A stretch of 64,000 bases of DNA, from assembly GCF_003385235.1 (NCBI RefSeq), contig NZ_PQIA01000003.1, forward strand, positions 45,077 through 109,076, in the 5' to 3' direction. The position numbers and the translations under genes were made by a program. The number at the start of each line of letters is the position of its first letter. The stretch's first letter is position 1. The notes beneath the pieces were generated by a model. The model was not told the origin of the DNA. It was given only the letters and a program-made list of their open reading frames with translations, and searched no databases. Of the stretch, positions 34,904-42,973 are shown one piece after another. Source of the DNA: Amycolatopsis circi (lineage in GTDB: Bacteria > Actinomycetota > Actinomycetes > Mycobacteriales > Pseudonocardiaceae).

Positions 34904-36061
34904 ATGCACCGCACTGTGTTTGACGAAGACCACGAGTCCTTCCGCAAGACGCTGAGAGCCTTCCTGCAAGCGGAAGTCGTCCCGCATTACGACGAGTGGT
35001 TCGCGGCCGGCGGGGTCCCCCGCCAGCTGTACCGGGACCTGGGCGAACTCGGCCTGTTCGGCATCTCGGTGCCGGAGGAGCACGGCGGCGCCGGACTGAC
35101 GACGCACAAGTTCACCGCGATCGAATACGAGGAGATCGCCCGGGTCGGGGTCCTGCTCGGCGGCTCCAGCTGTCACGTTCTGCTGGCCCTTCCGTACTTG
35201 AAGCTGCTCGGCACCGACGAACAGCTTCAGCGGTACCTGCCGGGGTTCGTCACCGGCGAGCAGATGTGGGCGCTCGCCATGACCGAACCCGGCACCGGCT
35301 CCGACCTGAGCGGCATCCGCACCACCGCCAAGCTCTCCGCAGACGGCACGCATTACGTCCTCAACGGGGCCAAGACGTTCATCACCGGCGGCGTCAACGC
35401 CGACCGCGTGATTGTCGCCGCCCGCACCAGCCCGCCCCGCGAGGACGACCGCCGGTTCGGCCTCTCCCTGTTCGCCGTCGACACGTCGCTGCCCGGATAC
35501 CAGGTCGGACGCAAGCTGGACAAGCTGGGGCTGCGCACTTCCGACTCCGCCGAACTCGCGTTCACCGACGTCCGCGTTCCCGCCGAGGACCTCCTGGGCG
35601 AGGAGGACAAGGGATTCTCCTACCTCGGGCACAATCTCGCCTCGGAGCGCTGGGGCATCGCGCACGGCGCGTACGCCCAGGCGAAGGCGGCCGTCGCGCT
35701 CGCCCAGTCCTACACCGCGGACCGGAAGGTCTTCGGCAAACCCGTCGCGACGTTCCAGAACACGAAGTTCGAGCTGGCCGCGTGCAAGGCGGAGGTCGAC
35801 GCGGCGGAAGCGGTCACCGACCGCGCGCTGGAGGCGCTCGACGCGGGCGAACTGAGCCCGGCAGAGGCGGCTTCGGCCAAGCTGTTCTGCACGGAGGTCG
35901 CCGATCGCGTGATCGACCGCTGCCTGCAGTTGCACGGCGGTTACGGCTACATCAACGAGTACCCGATCGCCCGGCTTTACGCGGACAGCCGGGTCAACCG
36001 GCTCTACGGCGGCACGTCCGAGGTGATGAAGCTGATCATCGCCCACGACATGGGTCTCTGA
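34904..36061 (+). CDS. acyl-CoA dehydrogenase D
   Basis: The protein has 385 residues. ALAMTEPGTGSDLSGIRTTA and YVLNGAKTFITGGVNAD bind FAD and acyl-CoA. LQLHGGYGYINEYPIARLYADSRV and LYGGTSEVMKLIIAHDMGL form the C-terminal domain. In the last motif a Gly occupies the position where medium-chain enzymes carry the catalytic Glu, as in long-chain and isovaleryl types where the base lies elsewhere. It has its own boxed promoter and is not part of the 22-30 kb operon, so it probably acts on a different intermediate. Confidence 0.85.
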   Translation: MHRTVFDEDHESFRKTLRAFLQAEVVPHYDEWFAAGGVPRQLYRDLGELGLFGISVPEEHGGAGLTTHKFTAIEYEEIARVGVLLGGSSCHVLLALPYLKLLGTDEQLQRYLPGFVTGEQMWALAMTEPGTGSDLSGIRTTAKLSADGTHYVLNGAKTFITGGVNADRVIVAARTSPPREDDRRFGLSLFAVDTSLPGYQVGRKLDKLGLRTSDSAELAFTDVRVPAEDLLGEEDKGFSYLGHNLASERWGIAHGAYAQAKAAVALAQSYTADRKVFGKPVATFQNTKFELAACKAEVDAAEAVTDRALEALDAGELSPAEAASAKLFCTEVADRVIDRCLQLHGGYGYINEYPIARLYADSRVNRLYGGTSEVMKLIIAHDMGL

Positions 36062-36078
36062 CCCCCGTCTCTTCTCCA

Positions 36079-36115
36079 GGAAGACCGCCGCGGCGCCAAG
36101 CCGCGGCGGTCTTCC
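36079..36115. terminator. bidirectional terminator hairpin
   Basis: GGAAGACCGCCGCGGC (36079-36094) and GCCGCGGCGGTCTTCC (36100-36115) make a perfect 16-bp stem with a 5-base loop between convergent genes, followed by TGTTCT. Confidence 0.85.
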
Positions 36116-36132
36116 TGTTCTGCCGGGTCAGG

Positions 36133-37476
36133 TCACGATTCCAGGCTCTGCAAGGTTTTCCGGGCCGCGCGCTGCCCCGACGCCGCCGCGGCCGCCAGCG
36201 AGGGATCGCCGAGGTAGTCGCCCGCGAACCAGATCGGACCGACCGGCACTCGCAGAGTTTTCTGCGACGCGTCCCGCTTGCCCGGCTTCCAGTAGGAGAC
36301 CACCCGCGGCTGCCGCTTGACTACCACGCGGTCGATCTCGCCGTCGAGTTCCGGGAACAACCGGACCAGGTCGCGGAGGAACGCATCCTCGATTTCCTCG
36401 TCGGAGAGCCGGGAGAGCGCATCGGCGGCGGCCCCTCCGGACAGCAGAACCAGCGCACCGCCCGGCTTCCGCGGACCTTCGACGCGCTGCGGCGCCGCGT
36501 GATTGAACACCATCTGGAAGGACAGCTCCGGCGTCGAGATGCCGTAGTAGTCGTCCCATCGCTGTGAACCCTGTTCCTTGGTGAAGACGCCGGCGAGGAC
36601 ATACCGGCCGTACTCGATGTCGGACAACGCCGCGCGGTAAGCGTCCGGCAGGTCAGGCATGACCGCGAGGGCGCAGTCGGCCGGAGTCGCCACGATCGCG
36701 CGCTTGGCCGTCAACCGCACCGCACCGTCCTCGTCGGCGTACTCGACGGTCACGCTGCTGTCGGTCCAGGTGAGTTTCCGTACCTCGGACCCGAGCCGCA
36801 GCCGGTCGCCGAGGTCTTTCGCGAGCGCGTCGGTGAAGGTCTGGTTCCCGCCGACGGGCAGCGCGAAGTTCGGCACTTTCGCCGCCTTCTCCAACGCGGT
36901 TCCGATGGAGATCGCGAGCTGGGTCGCCGCGGTTTCCTCCGGCTCGCAGCCGATCCACTGCCCGGACCACGCGCTGAAGAGCGCGGTCATCTCGCGCGAC
37001 CGGACGCCCGCCATCAGCGCCTCCGCACCGGTTCGCGATTCGAGGCGGGTCCGCATCGCACGGGCGGCCTCGGCGTTCTTCCCGAAGAGCCGGGCGTAGG
37101 CGTACTTGATGCGCAAGCCGACCCGCGCCAGCTCCACCTTGGCGGCCAACGGCATCCGGGAGCGCAGGAGAAGCAGCGGCGGGCTGTCCGTGGTCACCAT
37201 GCGGCCTTTGAGGTACAGCGCCGCCTTGCGGCCGGCGAGCGAGCCCCGCTCGATCCGGTAGCGGTCCATCACCTCGAACAACGGCCCGGCGCCTTCGGTG
37301 AACTGGGTCCCGATGTTGAGCCAGTAGTCCCCGTGCCGGACGGATTCCACGCGGCCGCCGGGCCGGTCCGCGGATTCGAGCACGACGACGTCCGTCGATT
37401 CCGCCAGTGTCGACCCGGCTACCAGCCCGGCCGCGCCGGCGCCGATGACAACGACTTCACACTGCTGTTCACGCAC
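36133..37476 (-). CDS. flavin-dependent amine oxidase family oxidoreductase 3
   Basis: The protein has 447 residues and a GTG start (VREQQCEVVVIGAGAAGL). The FAD-binding loop is followed by VVVLESADRPGGRVES and NIGTQFTEGAGPL. WFAGDYLGDPSLAAAAASGQ at the end is the second FAD contact. It belongs to the NAD(P)-binding Rossmann/amine oxidase group that also includes protoporphyrinogen-oxidase-like and desaturase-like enzymes, so amine oxidation is likely but not proven. It is divergent from the CoA ligase, and each has a facing copy of the activator box. Confidence 0.75.
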   Translation of the reverse strand: MREQQCEVVVIGAGAAGLVAGSTLAESTDVVVLESADRPGGRVESVRHGDYWLNIGTQFTEGAGPLFEVMDRYRIERGSLAGRKAALYLKGRMVTTDSPPLLLLRSRMPLAAKVELARVGLRIKYAYARLFGKNAEAARAMRTRLESRTGAEALMAGVRSREMTALFSAWSGQWIGCEPEETAATQLAISIGTALEKAAKVPNFALPVGGNQTFTDALAKDLGDRLRLGSEVRKLTWTDSSVTVEYADEDGAVRLTAKRAIVATPADCALAVMPDLPDAYRAALSDIEYGRYVLAGVFTKEQGSQRWDDYYGISTPELSFQMVFNHAAPQRVEGPRKPGGALVLLSGGAAADALSRLSDEEIEDAFLRDLVRLFPELDGEIDRVVVKRQPRVVSYWKPGKRDASQKTLRVPVGPIWFAGDYLGDPSLAAAAASGQRAARKTLQSLES

Positions 37477-37500
37477 GTTTTTGTCCCTCTGCACCGGGCG

Positions 37501-37561
37501 ATCGTGCGTGCGGCGGCCGCTGCGCGGAGCCGGCCCGGCGACACTGGGCCCGGCTGGGGGA
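37501..37561 (-). promoter_or_regulatory. shared activator box and -10 for amine oxidase 3
   Basis: On the minus strand TCCCCCAGCCGGGC is at 37561-37548 and the -10 CACGAT at 37506-37501, 42 nt later. The GTG at 37476 lies about 24 nt beyond the -10. Confidence 0.65.
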
Positions 37562-37572
37562 TGACACGGTGC

Positions 37573-37586
37573 TCCCCCAGCCGGGC
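37573..37586 (+). promoter_or_regulatory. shared activator box for the CoA ligase
   Basis: TCCCCCAGCCGGGC is exact consensus and mirrors the box at 37548-37561. This is the only copy without a NANNNT at the usual distance, and the GTG is 107 bases away, so its start of transcription is unclear. Confidence 0.5.
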
Positions 37587-37693
37587 ACCGCTTGGGCAGC
37601 AGCACGTCCCTGCGCGCGATTCGCGCGGTTTGCTGCCGTCCGGGCCGATGCGCCGCGCACTGCCGAGAAACATCGCTGGGAAGGAATTCCGCT

Positions 37694-39250
37694 GTGGGTG
37701 AAGCCACCGTTTTCGCCGTGCTGAAGGAGCAGGCCGAGCAGGCCCCGGACGCTCCGGTTCTGCTGATCGACGGCGAGGAATGCTCGCGAGCGGATCTGTT
37801 CGGGTCGGTCACGGCGATCGCCGCCGGCCTGCGCGCGCTCGGTCTCGACCGGGGAGACCGCGGCCTGATCGTGTCGGACAACCGGCTCGAGACGGTGGTC
37901 GCCTGGCTCGGGGTGGACTGTGCCGGGATGATCGACGTCCCGGTCAACCCGGAAGCGCGCGGCGCGTTCCTGGAGTATCTCGTCCGCGACTGCGGCCCGC
38001 GGGTGGTCATCGGGCTTCCGGCCTATCTGCGCGCAGTCGCCGCGGTCGTTCCGGAGCCCCCGGAGTTCGCGGTCCTCATCGATCCCGACGACGGCGAGCT
38101 GCCGTTCGGGCCCGGCACCCGGCACCTGACCTTCGACGAGCTTCGGGAGCTGGGCCGCGGCGGCGCGGTCGTGCCACCGCTCGAAAGCGACATCGCGACG
38201 ATGATCTACACGTCCGGCACGACGGGTCCGTCCAAGGGCGTGCTGCTTCCCCACGCCTACCAGATCACGTGGGCCCGCCGCGGAGCCACCGGTCTCGGCA
38301 TGCAAGCGGGGCAGACGACCTACACGCCGGAACCGTTGTTCCACTCCGACGCCCGCTCCTACGTCCTCGGCGCCTTGCTCACCGGCGGACGGCTGGCTCT
38401 CGGCAAGCGGTTCAGCGTGAGCCGGTTCTGGGACGAGGTGCGCGCGGCCGACGCGTCGTGTTTCGGCTACCTCGGCACGATGCTCTCGATGCTGTACTCC
38501 GCCGAGCCCAGCGCCGCCGACCGCGACCACCCTGCCGTCATCGGGACCGGTGGCGGAGCCCCCGCGGCGCTCCAGAACGCGTTCGAAGAACGGTTCGGCG
38601 TCCGGCTGATCGAGATGTACGGCATGACCGAAGCGCTGTGCATCGCCCAGAACACGCCGGCGCACAACCGGATCGGCTCGGTGGGACGGCCGACCCCCGA
38701 CCTGGAGGTGCGACTGGTCGACAGCCAGGACCAGCCGGTGCCCGAGGGCGAGGTCGGCGAGCTGATCCTGCGGCCCCGCGAACCGCACACCGTCATGGCC
38801 GGCTACTGGAACAAGCCGGAGGCGACGGTCGCCGCCTGGCGGAACCTGTGGTTCCACACCGGCGACCGGATGCGCGCCGACGAGGACGGCTTCCTCTACT
38901 ACATCGGACGGCTCAAGGACTCCATCCGCCGGCGCGGCGAGAACGTGTCGGCCTGGGAGGTCGAGTGCGCCGCCAACAAGCACGAGGACGTGCGCGAGGC
39001 AGCGGCGATCGGAGTGCCCTCGGACCTCGGAGAGGAGGACGTCGCGCTTCTGGTCGTCGAGCACGAAGGCGGGCAATGCGATCCGGCGGCGCTGCGCGAC
39101 TTCCTCGCCGCCGACCTTCCCAAGCACGCCGTCCCGCGCTTCATCGAGATCGTGGACGAGCTGCCGAAGACGCCGACCCAGCGCGTGAACAAGGACCAGG
39201 TCCGCGCGCGCGGCGTCACCGGGGCGGCGTGGGACGGCGAAAAGGTCTGA
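37694..39250 (+). CDS. AMP-forming acyl-CoA synthetase/ligase
   Basis: The protein has 518 residues and a GTG start after AAGGA. MIYTSGTTGPSKGVLLPH is the phosphate loop, EMYGMTEA the adenine motif, WFHTGDRMRADEDGFLYY and GRLKDSIRRRGENVSAWEVE the hinge, and RVNKDQVR carries the catalytic lysine. It activates a carboxylic acid to its CoA thioester through an acyl-AMP. It resembles crotonobetaine/carnitine-CoA ligase-like and other catabolic ligases. It probably primes the acid made by P450, alcohol and aldehyde oxidation for the acyl-CoA dehydrogenases. Confidence 0.9.
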   Translation: MGEATVFAVLKEQAEQAPDAPVLLIDGEECSRADLFGSVTAIAAGLRALGLDRGDRGLIVSDNRLETVVAWLGVDCAGMIDVPVNPEARGAFLEYLVRDCGPRVVIGLPAYLRAVAAVVPEPPEFAVLIDPDDGELPFGPGTRHLTFDELRELGRGGAVVPPLESDIATMIYTSGTTGPSKGVLLPHAYQITWARRGATGLGMQAGQTTYTPEPLFHSDARSYVLGALLTGGRLALGKRFSVSRFWDEVRAADASCFGYLGTMLSMLYSAEPSAADRDHPAVIGTGGGAPAALQNAFEERFGVRLIEMYGMTEALCIAQNTPAHNRIGSVGRPTPDLEVRLVDSQDQPVPEGEVGELILRPREPHTVMAGYWNKPEATVAAWRNLWFHTGDRMRADEDGFLYYIGRLKDSIRRRGENVSAWEVECAANKHEDVREAAAIGVPSDLGEEDVALLVVEHEGGQCDPAALRDFLAADLPKHAVPRFIEIVDELPKTPTQRVNKDQVRARGVTGAAWDGEKV

Positions 39251-39257
39251 CGGGGCC

Positions 39258-39318
39258 TCCCCCAACCGGGCCGAGACCTAGCCGGTCCCCGCTGGCGCCG
39301 GGTCCCTGGATCTACGTT
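39258..39318 (+). promoter_or_regulatory. shared activator box and -10 for the second P450
   Basis: TCCCCCAACCGGGC is at 39258-39271 and the -10 TACGTT at 39313-39318, 42 nt later. The box starts 7 bases after the CoA ligase stop. Confidence 0.65.
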
Positions 39319-39357
39319 CGCGCGCATCAGCGTTAGCTACGTCACTGCGGAGGAACG

Positions 39358-40605
39358 ATGAGCACACTCGACGACCCCGGCTTCACAGTCGCCGACCCGC
39401 AGCTGTGGGCCGCCGGCCCGCCGCACGAGGTTTTCGCCGAAATGCGCGGCAAATGCCCGGTGCACCACTCGGCCGGCATCGCCGGGATGCCCGAGGCGGC
39501 CGGTTTCTGGTCGGTCACCAAAGCCGACGACGTCGCGCGCGTCAGCCGCGACTGGAAGACGTTCTCCTCCCACCGGGAGGGAGCGGTCGACCTGACCTGG
39601 CACGGCATGCCCGAGGACCTGGTCGAACTGGCCAAGACGGACATGATCAACCTCGACCCGCCCCGGCACGACCGGCTCAAGCAGCTGTTCCTCGAGGGCT
39701 TCACCCGCGACCGCATCGCGGCGGAGGAGGACCGGGTCGTCGAGGCGGTCAAGAACGTGCTCGACCGCCTCGACGGCAAAGACTCCTGCGACCTGGTCAA
39801 CGACGTGTCGAAGCCGATCGTCGCCCGCGTCATCCACGGGTTCATGGGCATTCCCGAAGAGGACGACGCCCGCTGGATCCACAACATCAGCCGCTACATC
39901 GCCCTCGAGGACCCGCATTTCAACCCCGGCGGGCTCGAGGAGTGGCTGACCGTCTTCATCCCCGACCTGATCGGGCAGTGCGTGGCGCTGGTCGAGGACC
40001 GCAAGGCCAACCCGGGCGACGACCTCATCAGCATCCTGGTCGGCGCGGAGGTCGAAGGGGACAAGCTCACCGACGACGAGATCATCGCGGGCATGCTGCT
40101 GCTGTTCGCCGCGGGCAACGACAGCACGATGGCGACCTACACCAGCGCGATGATCGCGCTGATGGAGAACCCGGACGAACGCCGGAAGGTCCTCGCCGAC
40201 CCGTCGCTGGTGCCGAACGTGGTCGAGGAGGCGCTGCGGATGTTCCCGGCGTTCGCGCTGATGCGCCGCACCGCGACCAAGGACGTCGAACTCGGCGGCG
40301 CGCAGATCAAGGAAGGCGACTCGGTCGTCATGTGGTACCCGTCGGCGAACCGCGACGAAGACCGTTACGAGGACCCGGATCGCTTCGACGTGACCCGGAA
40401 CCCGGAACACCTGGCTTTCGGGGCCGGCGGCCGGCATTTCTGCCTCGGCAACGCACTGGCCCGGCTCGAACTGCGGGTGATGATCGAAGAAACCCTCAAG
40501 CGCTACCCCGAAATGGAGATCGCCGGGGACGCGCCGTTCACCGCGTCGTTTTTCGCCAACCAGCGTCAATCGCTCCCGGTACGCCTCGGTCCCCGCAAGG
40601 CCTGA
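39358..40605 (+). CDS. cytochrome P450 monooxygenase 2
   Basis: The protein has 415 residues and the ribosome site GGAGGAA. Heme loop FGAGGRHFCLGNALAR holds Cys362, the I-helix reads LFAAGNDSTMATY and EEALR is present. It is a close paralog of P450 1, with the same length and ends (LPVRLGPRKA), so they arose by duplication and may hydroxylate successive positions or related substrates. It probably shares the ferredoxin and reductase at 33268-34652, since none lies beside it. The imine-reductase-like gene follows 34 bases downstream in the same transcript. Confidence 0.9.
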   Translation: MSTLDDPGFTVADPQLWAAGPPHEVFAEMRGKCPVHHSAGIAGMPEAAGFWSVTKADDVARVSRDWKTFSSHREGAVDLTWHGMPEDLVELAKTDMINLDPPRHDRLKQLFLEGFTRDRIAAEEDRVVEAVKNVLDRLDGKDSCDLVNDVSKPIVARVIHGFMGIPEEDDARWIHNISRYIALEDPHFNPGGLEEWLTVFIPDLIGQCVALVEDRKANPGDDLISILVGAEVEGDKLTDDEIIAGMLLLFAAGNDSTMATYTSAMIALMENPDERRKVLADPSLVPNVVEEALRMFPAFALMRRTATKDVELGGAQIKEGDSVVMWYPSANRDEDRYEDPDRFDVTRNPEHLAFGAGGRHFCLGNALARLELRVMIEETLKRYPEMEIAGDAPFTASFFANQRQSLPVRLGPRKA

Positions 40606-40639
40606 CCCGTCCGCCGCACCGAAAGAACACGGAGAATCC

Positions 40640-41533
40640 ATGACTGACACCTCTTCAACGACGAAGACCTACGACGTGGCCGTCCTCGGCTGCGGGCTGC
40701 TGGGCTCCGCCCTCGCCCGCAACTTCGCCGCCAAGGGCCACCGGACCGCCGCCTGGAACCGCACCCCGGCCAAGGCCGAAGCACTCGAAGCCGACGGCGT
40801 GCGCGCCGTGGCGGACATCGGCGAAATCGTCCGGTCCTCGAAACTCGTAGTGGCTGTCACCTCCACCTACGCGACCACTGGCGAAGCCATCGCGGCTGCC
40901 TCCGACTGGACCGGGACCACCTTCGTCAACGTAGGCACCGGCACTCCCGCTGACGCCGAGGAGCTGAAGGCGTGGGCCGACGCCCGCGGCATTCGCTACC
41001 TCGACGGCGCGGTGCTCTGCTACCCGCAGCAGGTCGGCACCGACGAGGGCATGGTCCTCTACTCGGGCTCGGCCGAGGCATGGGCCGAGCACGAGCAAAC
41101 CCTGACCGCACCCGGGCCGTACTCCATGTTCGTCTCGGACAACGTGAAGGCGGCGAGCGTCCTCGACGCCGCGATCATCGGCGGGTTCTACTCCGCTGCG
41201 CTCAGCGCGTACGTCGAAGCATCCACCTACGCGCTCGACCAAGGCGTCGACCCGGAGACGCTCAACGCGATCAGCGAGCTGGCGTTCCAGACCCTGGCCG
41301 GTACCGCCAAGGAAGCGGTGGCAGCCATCGCGAGCGGCCAGCACGAGACCGAGACGGCCACGCTCAGCGTCTATGCCGAAGGCTGCCGCGCCACGGTCGG
41401 CGCCATGCAGTCGGCGGGCCACAAGGCCCGGCTGCTCGCCGCGGCCGTGGAAAACCTCACCGAGGCCGAAAAAGCCGGTCTGGGCAGTCTCGGGTTCTTC
41501 GCCTCGACGAAGGTCGCCCGCGTCAGTTCCTGA
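40640..41533 (+). CDS. imine-reductase-like NAD(P)-dependent oxidoreductase 2
   Basis: The protein has 297 residues. VAVLGCGLLGSALARNFAAKG binds the cofactor, TAAWNRTPAKAE carries the Asn-Arg-Thr NADPH motif, and Asp176 in VLDAAIIGGFY lies at the imine-reductase catalytic position. It is a paralog of 18188-19123. It follows the second P450 in one operon, so hydroxylation or N-dealkylation by the P450 could yield the imine it reduces; this is inference. A 55-bp palindrome follows 22 bases after the stop. Confidence 0.75.
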   Translation: MTDTSSTTKTYDVAVLGCGLLGSALARNFAAKGHRTAAWNRTPAKAEALEADGVRAVADIGEIVRSSKLVVAVTSTYATTGEAIAAASDWTGTTFVNVGTGTPADAEELKAWADARGIRYLDGAVLCYPQQVGTDEGMVLYSGSAEAWAEHEQTLTAPGPYSMFVSDNVKAASVLDAAIIGGFYSAALSAYVEASTYALDQGVDPETLNAISELAFQTLAGTAKEAVAAIASGQHETETATLSVYAEGCRATVGAMQSAGHKARLLAAAVENLTEAEKAGLGSLGFFASTKVARVSS

Positions 41534-41555
41534 CCCCGAATGCCCGCTTGCTCAA

Positions 41556-41610
41556 GTCCGTGAGGGGAACCCTGACGGAATCAGAGTCCCTCAGGGTTCC
41601 CCTCACGGAC
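41556..41610. repeat. 55-bp palindrome, copy 3 (two mismatches)
   Basis: This is the same element as at 351-405 and 10863-10917. The left arm has two changes (GAGGGACTC to GACGGAATC) while the right arm is unchanged. It lies directly after the imine-reductase-like gene and is a probable terminator. Confidence 0.8.
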
Positions 41611-41631
41611 GGCAAACCCCGCGGCCGCGGC

Positions 41632-41692
41632 TCCCCCGTCCGGGCATTCCCCGCCAGGACGGGGCGGAGAGCGGGCACGACCGGCCTAGATT
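41632..41692 (+). promoter_or_regulatory. shared activator box and -10 for the alcohol dehydrogenase
   Basis: TCCCCCGTCCGGGC is at 41632-41645 and the -10 TAGATT (within CCTAGATTC) at 41687-41692, 42 nt later. It starts 21 bases after the palindrome. Confidence 0.65.
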
Positions 41693-41730
41693 CGCCGTCC
41701 CCCACGAACGAGCCAATCCGAGGAAACGCG

Positions 41731-42837
41731 ATGAAAACCACTGCCGCGGTGCTGACCGAGGTCGGCAAGCCCTTCGAAATCGTCGAACTCGACCTGACCG
41801 GCCCGAAGGAGGGCGAGGTTCTCGTCCGGTACGCCGCCGCGGGCCTGTGCCATTCCGATCTCCATTTGCTCAAGGGCGATTTCCCGTCCCGGCTGCCGAT
41901 CGTCGGCGGCCACGAAGGCGCGGGCGTCGTCGAGGAGGTCGGCGCGGGCGTCACCAAGGTCAAGCCGGGCGATCACGTGCTGGCGAGTTTCATCCCGAGC
42001 TGCGGCGAATGCCGATGGTGCCGCAGCGGCAAGCAGAACCTGTGCGATCTCGGGGAAAACCTGCTCGACGGGCAGCTGCCGGACGGCACCTTCCGGTTCA
42101 AGCTGAACGGAGAGGACGCCGGCGGCATGTGCTCGGTCGGCAGTTTTTCGCAGTACGGCACGCTTTCCCAGCATTCCGTGATCAAGATCGACGCTGCCCT
42201 CCCGCTCGACCGCGCAGTGCTCACCTCCTGCGGCGTCCCGACCGGCTGGGGCACCGCGGTCAACGTGGCGGGCGTCCGCCCGGGCGACACGACGGTGATC
42301 TACGGCGCGGGCGGAGTCGGCGTGAACGCGGTCCAGGGCGCGGCCGCGGCCGGCGCGAAGTACGTCGTTGTCGTGGATCCGGTCGAGTTCAAGCGCGAAA
42401 CCGCGCTGAAGCTGGGCGCGACGCACGCGTTCGCGGACGCGGACCAGGCGCTGGAGTCGGTGTGGGAGATGACCCACGGCCAGGGCGCCGAGTCGGCCAT
42501 GGTCATCGTCGGCGACGTCAGCCCGGAGGTCGTCACGGCCGCTTTCACCGTCGTGGGCAAGGGCGGCACTGTCGCGGTCACGGCCATGGGCCCGTGGGAC
42601 GACCTGAGCATCCAGCTCCCCGCCGCGCAGCTGGCGATGTTCCAGAAGACGGTCAAGGGCTGCATCTTCGGCCAGTTCAACCCGCAATCCGACGTCCCGC
42701 GGCTGCTGGGCCTCTACGAGACCGGCAAGCTCAAACTGGACGAGCTGGTCACCCGGGAATACCGCCTCGAAGAGGTCAACCAGGGTTACGACGACCTCCT
42801 CGCCGGCGAGCTGATCCGCGGCGTGGTGACCTTCTAG
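41731..42837 (+). CDS. zinc-dependent alcohol dehydrogenase (MDR family, class III-like)
   Basis: The protein has 368 residues, with GAGGAAACGCG before the ATG. Catalytic zinc ligands are Cys40, His61-Glu62 in GGHEGAG and Cys167. Structural zinc ligands are Cys91, 94, 97 and 105 in SCGECRWCRSGKQNLC. IYGAGGVGVNAVQ binds NAD. It is related to the actinobacterial NDMA-dependent alcohol dehydrogenases, which hold the nucleotide tightly. It oxidises an alcohol to an aldehyde, plausibly the product of P450 hydroxylation, ahead of the aldehyde dehydrogenase at 30565. It has its own boxed promoter. Confidence 0.88.
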   Translation: MKTTAAVLTEVGKPFEIVELDLTGPKEGEVLVRYAAAGLCHSDLHLLKGDFPSRLPIVGGHEGAGVVEEVGAGVTKVKPGDHVLASFIPSCGECRWCRSGKQNLCDLGENLLDGQLPDGTFRFKLNGEDAGGMCSVGSFSQYGTLSQHSVIKIDAALPLDRAVLTSCGVPTGWGTAVNVAGVRPGDTTVIYGAGGVGVNAVQGAAAAGAKYVVVVDPVEFKRETALKLGATHAFADADQALESVWEMTHGQGAESAMVIVGDVSPEVVTAAFTVVGKGGTVAVTAMGPWDDLSIQLPAAQLAMFQKTVKGCIFGQFNPQSDVPRLLGLYETGKLKLDELVTREYRLEEVNQGYDDLLAGELIRGVVTF

Positions 42838-42905
42838 CCGGGACGGCAGCGGCGAAACGACATGCCGGGCAAGGAAAAGTCCGCTCGCGTGCCGTTCGCC
42901 GCTGC

Positions 42906-42967
42906 TCCCCCAGCCGGGCACACTGCGTCCGTCGCGACCGCTCTCGCACCCGCTTCCCCGCCACGAT
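42906..42967 (+). promoter_or_regulatory. shared activator box and -10 for the saccharopine-dehydrogenase-like operon
   Basis: TCCCCCAGCCGGGC is at 42906-42919 and the -10 CACGAT at 42962-42967, 43 nt later. The ATG at 42974 follows after exactly 6 nt, so the message is leaderless. Confidence 0.7.
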
Positions 42968-42973
42968 GCGGCC

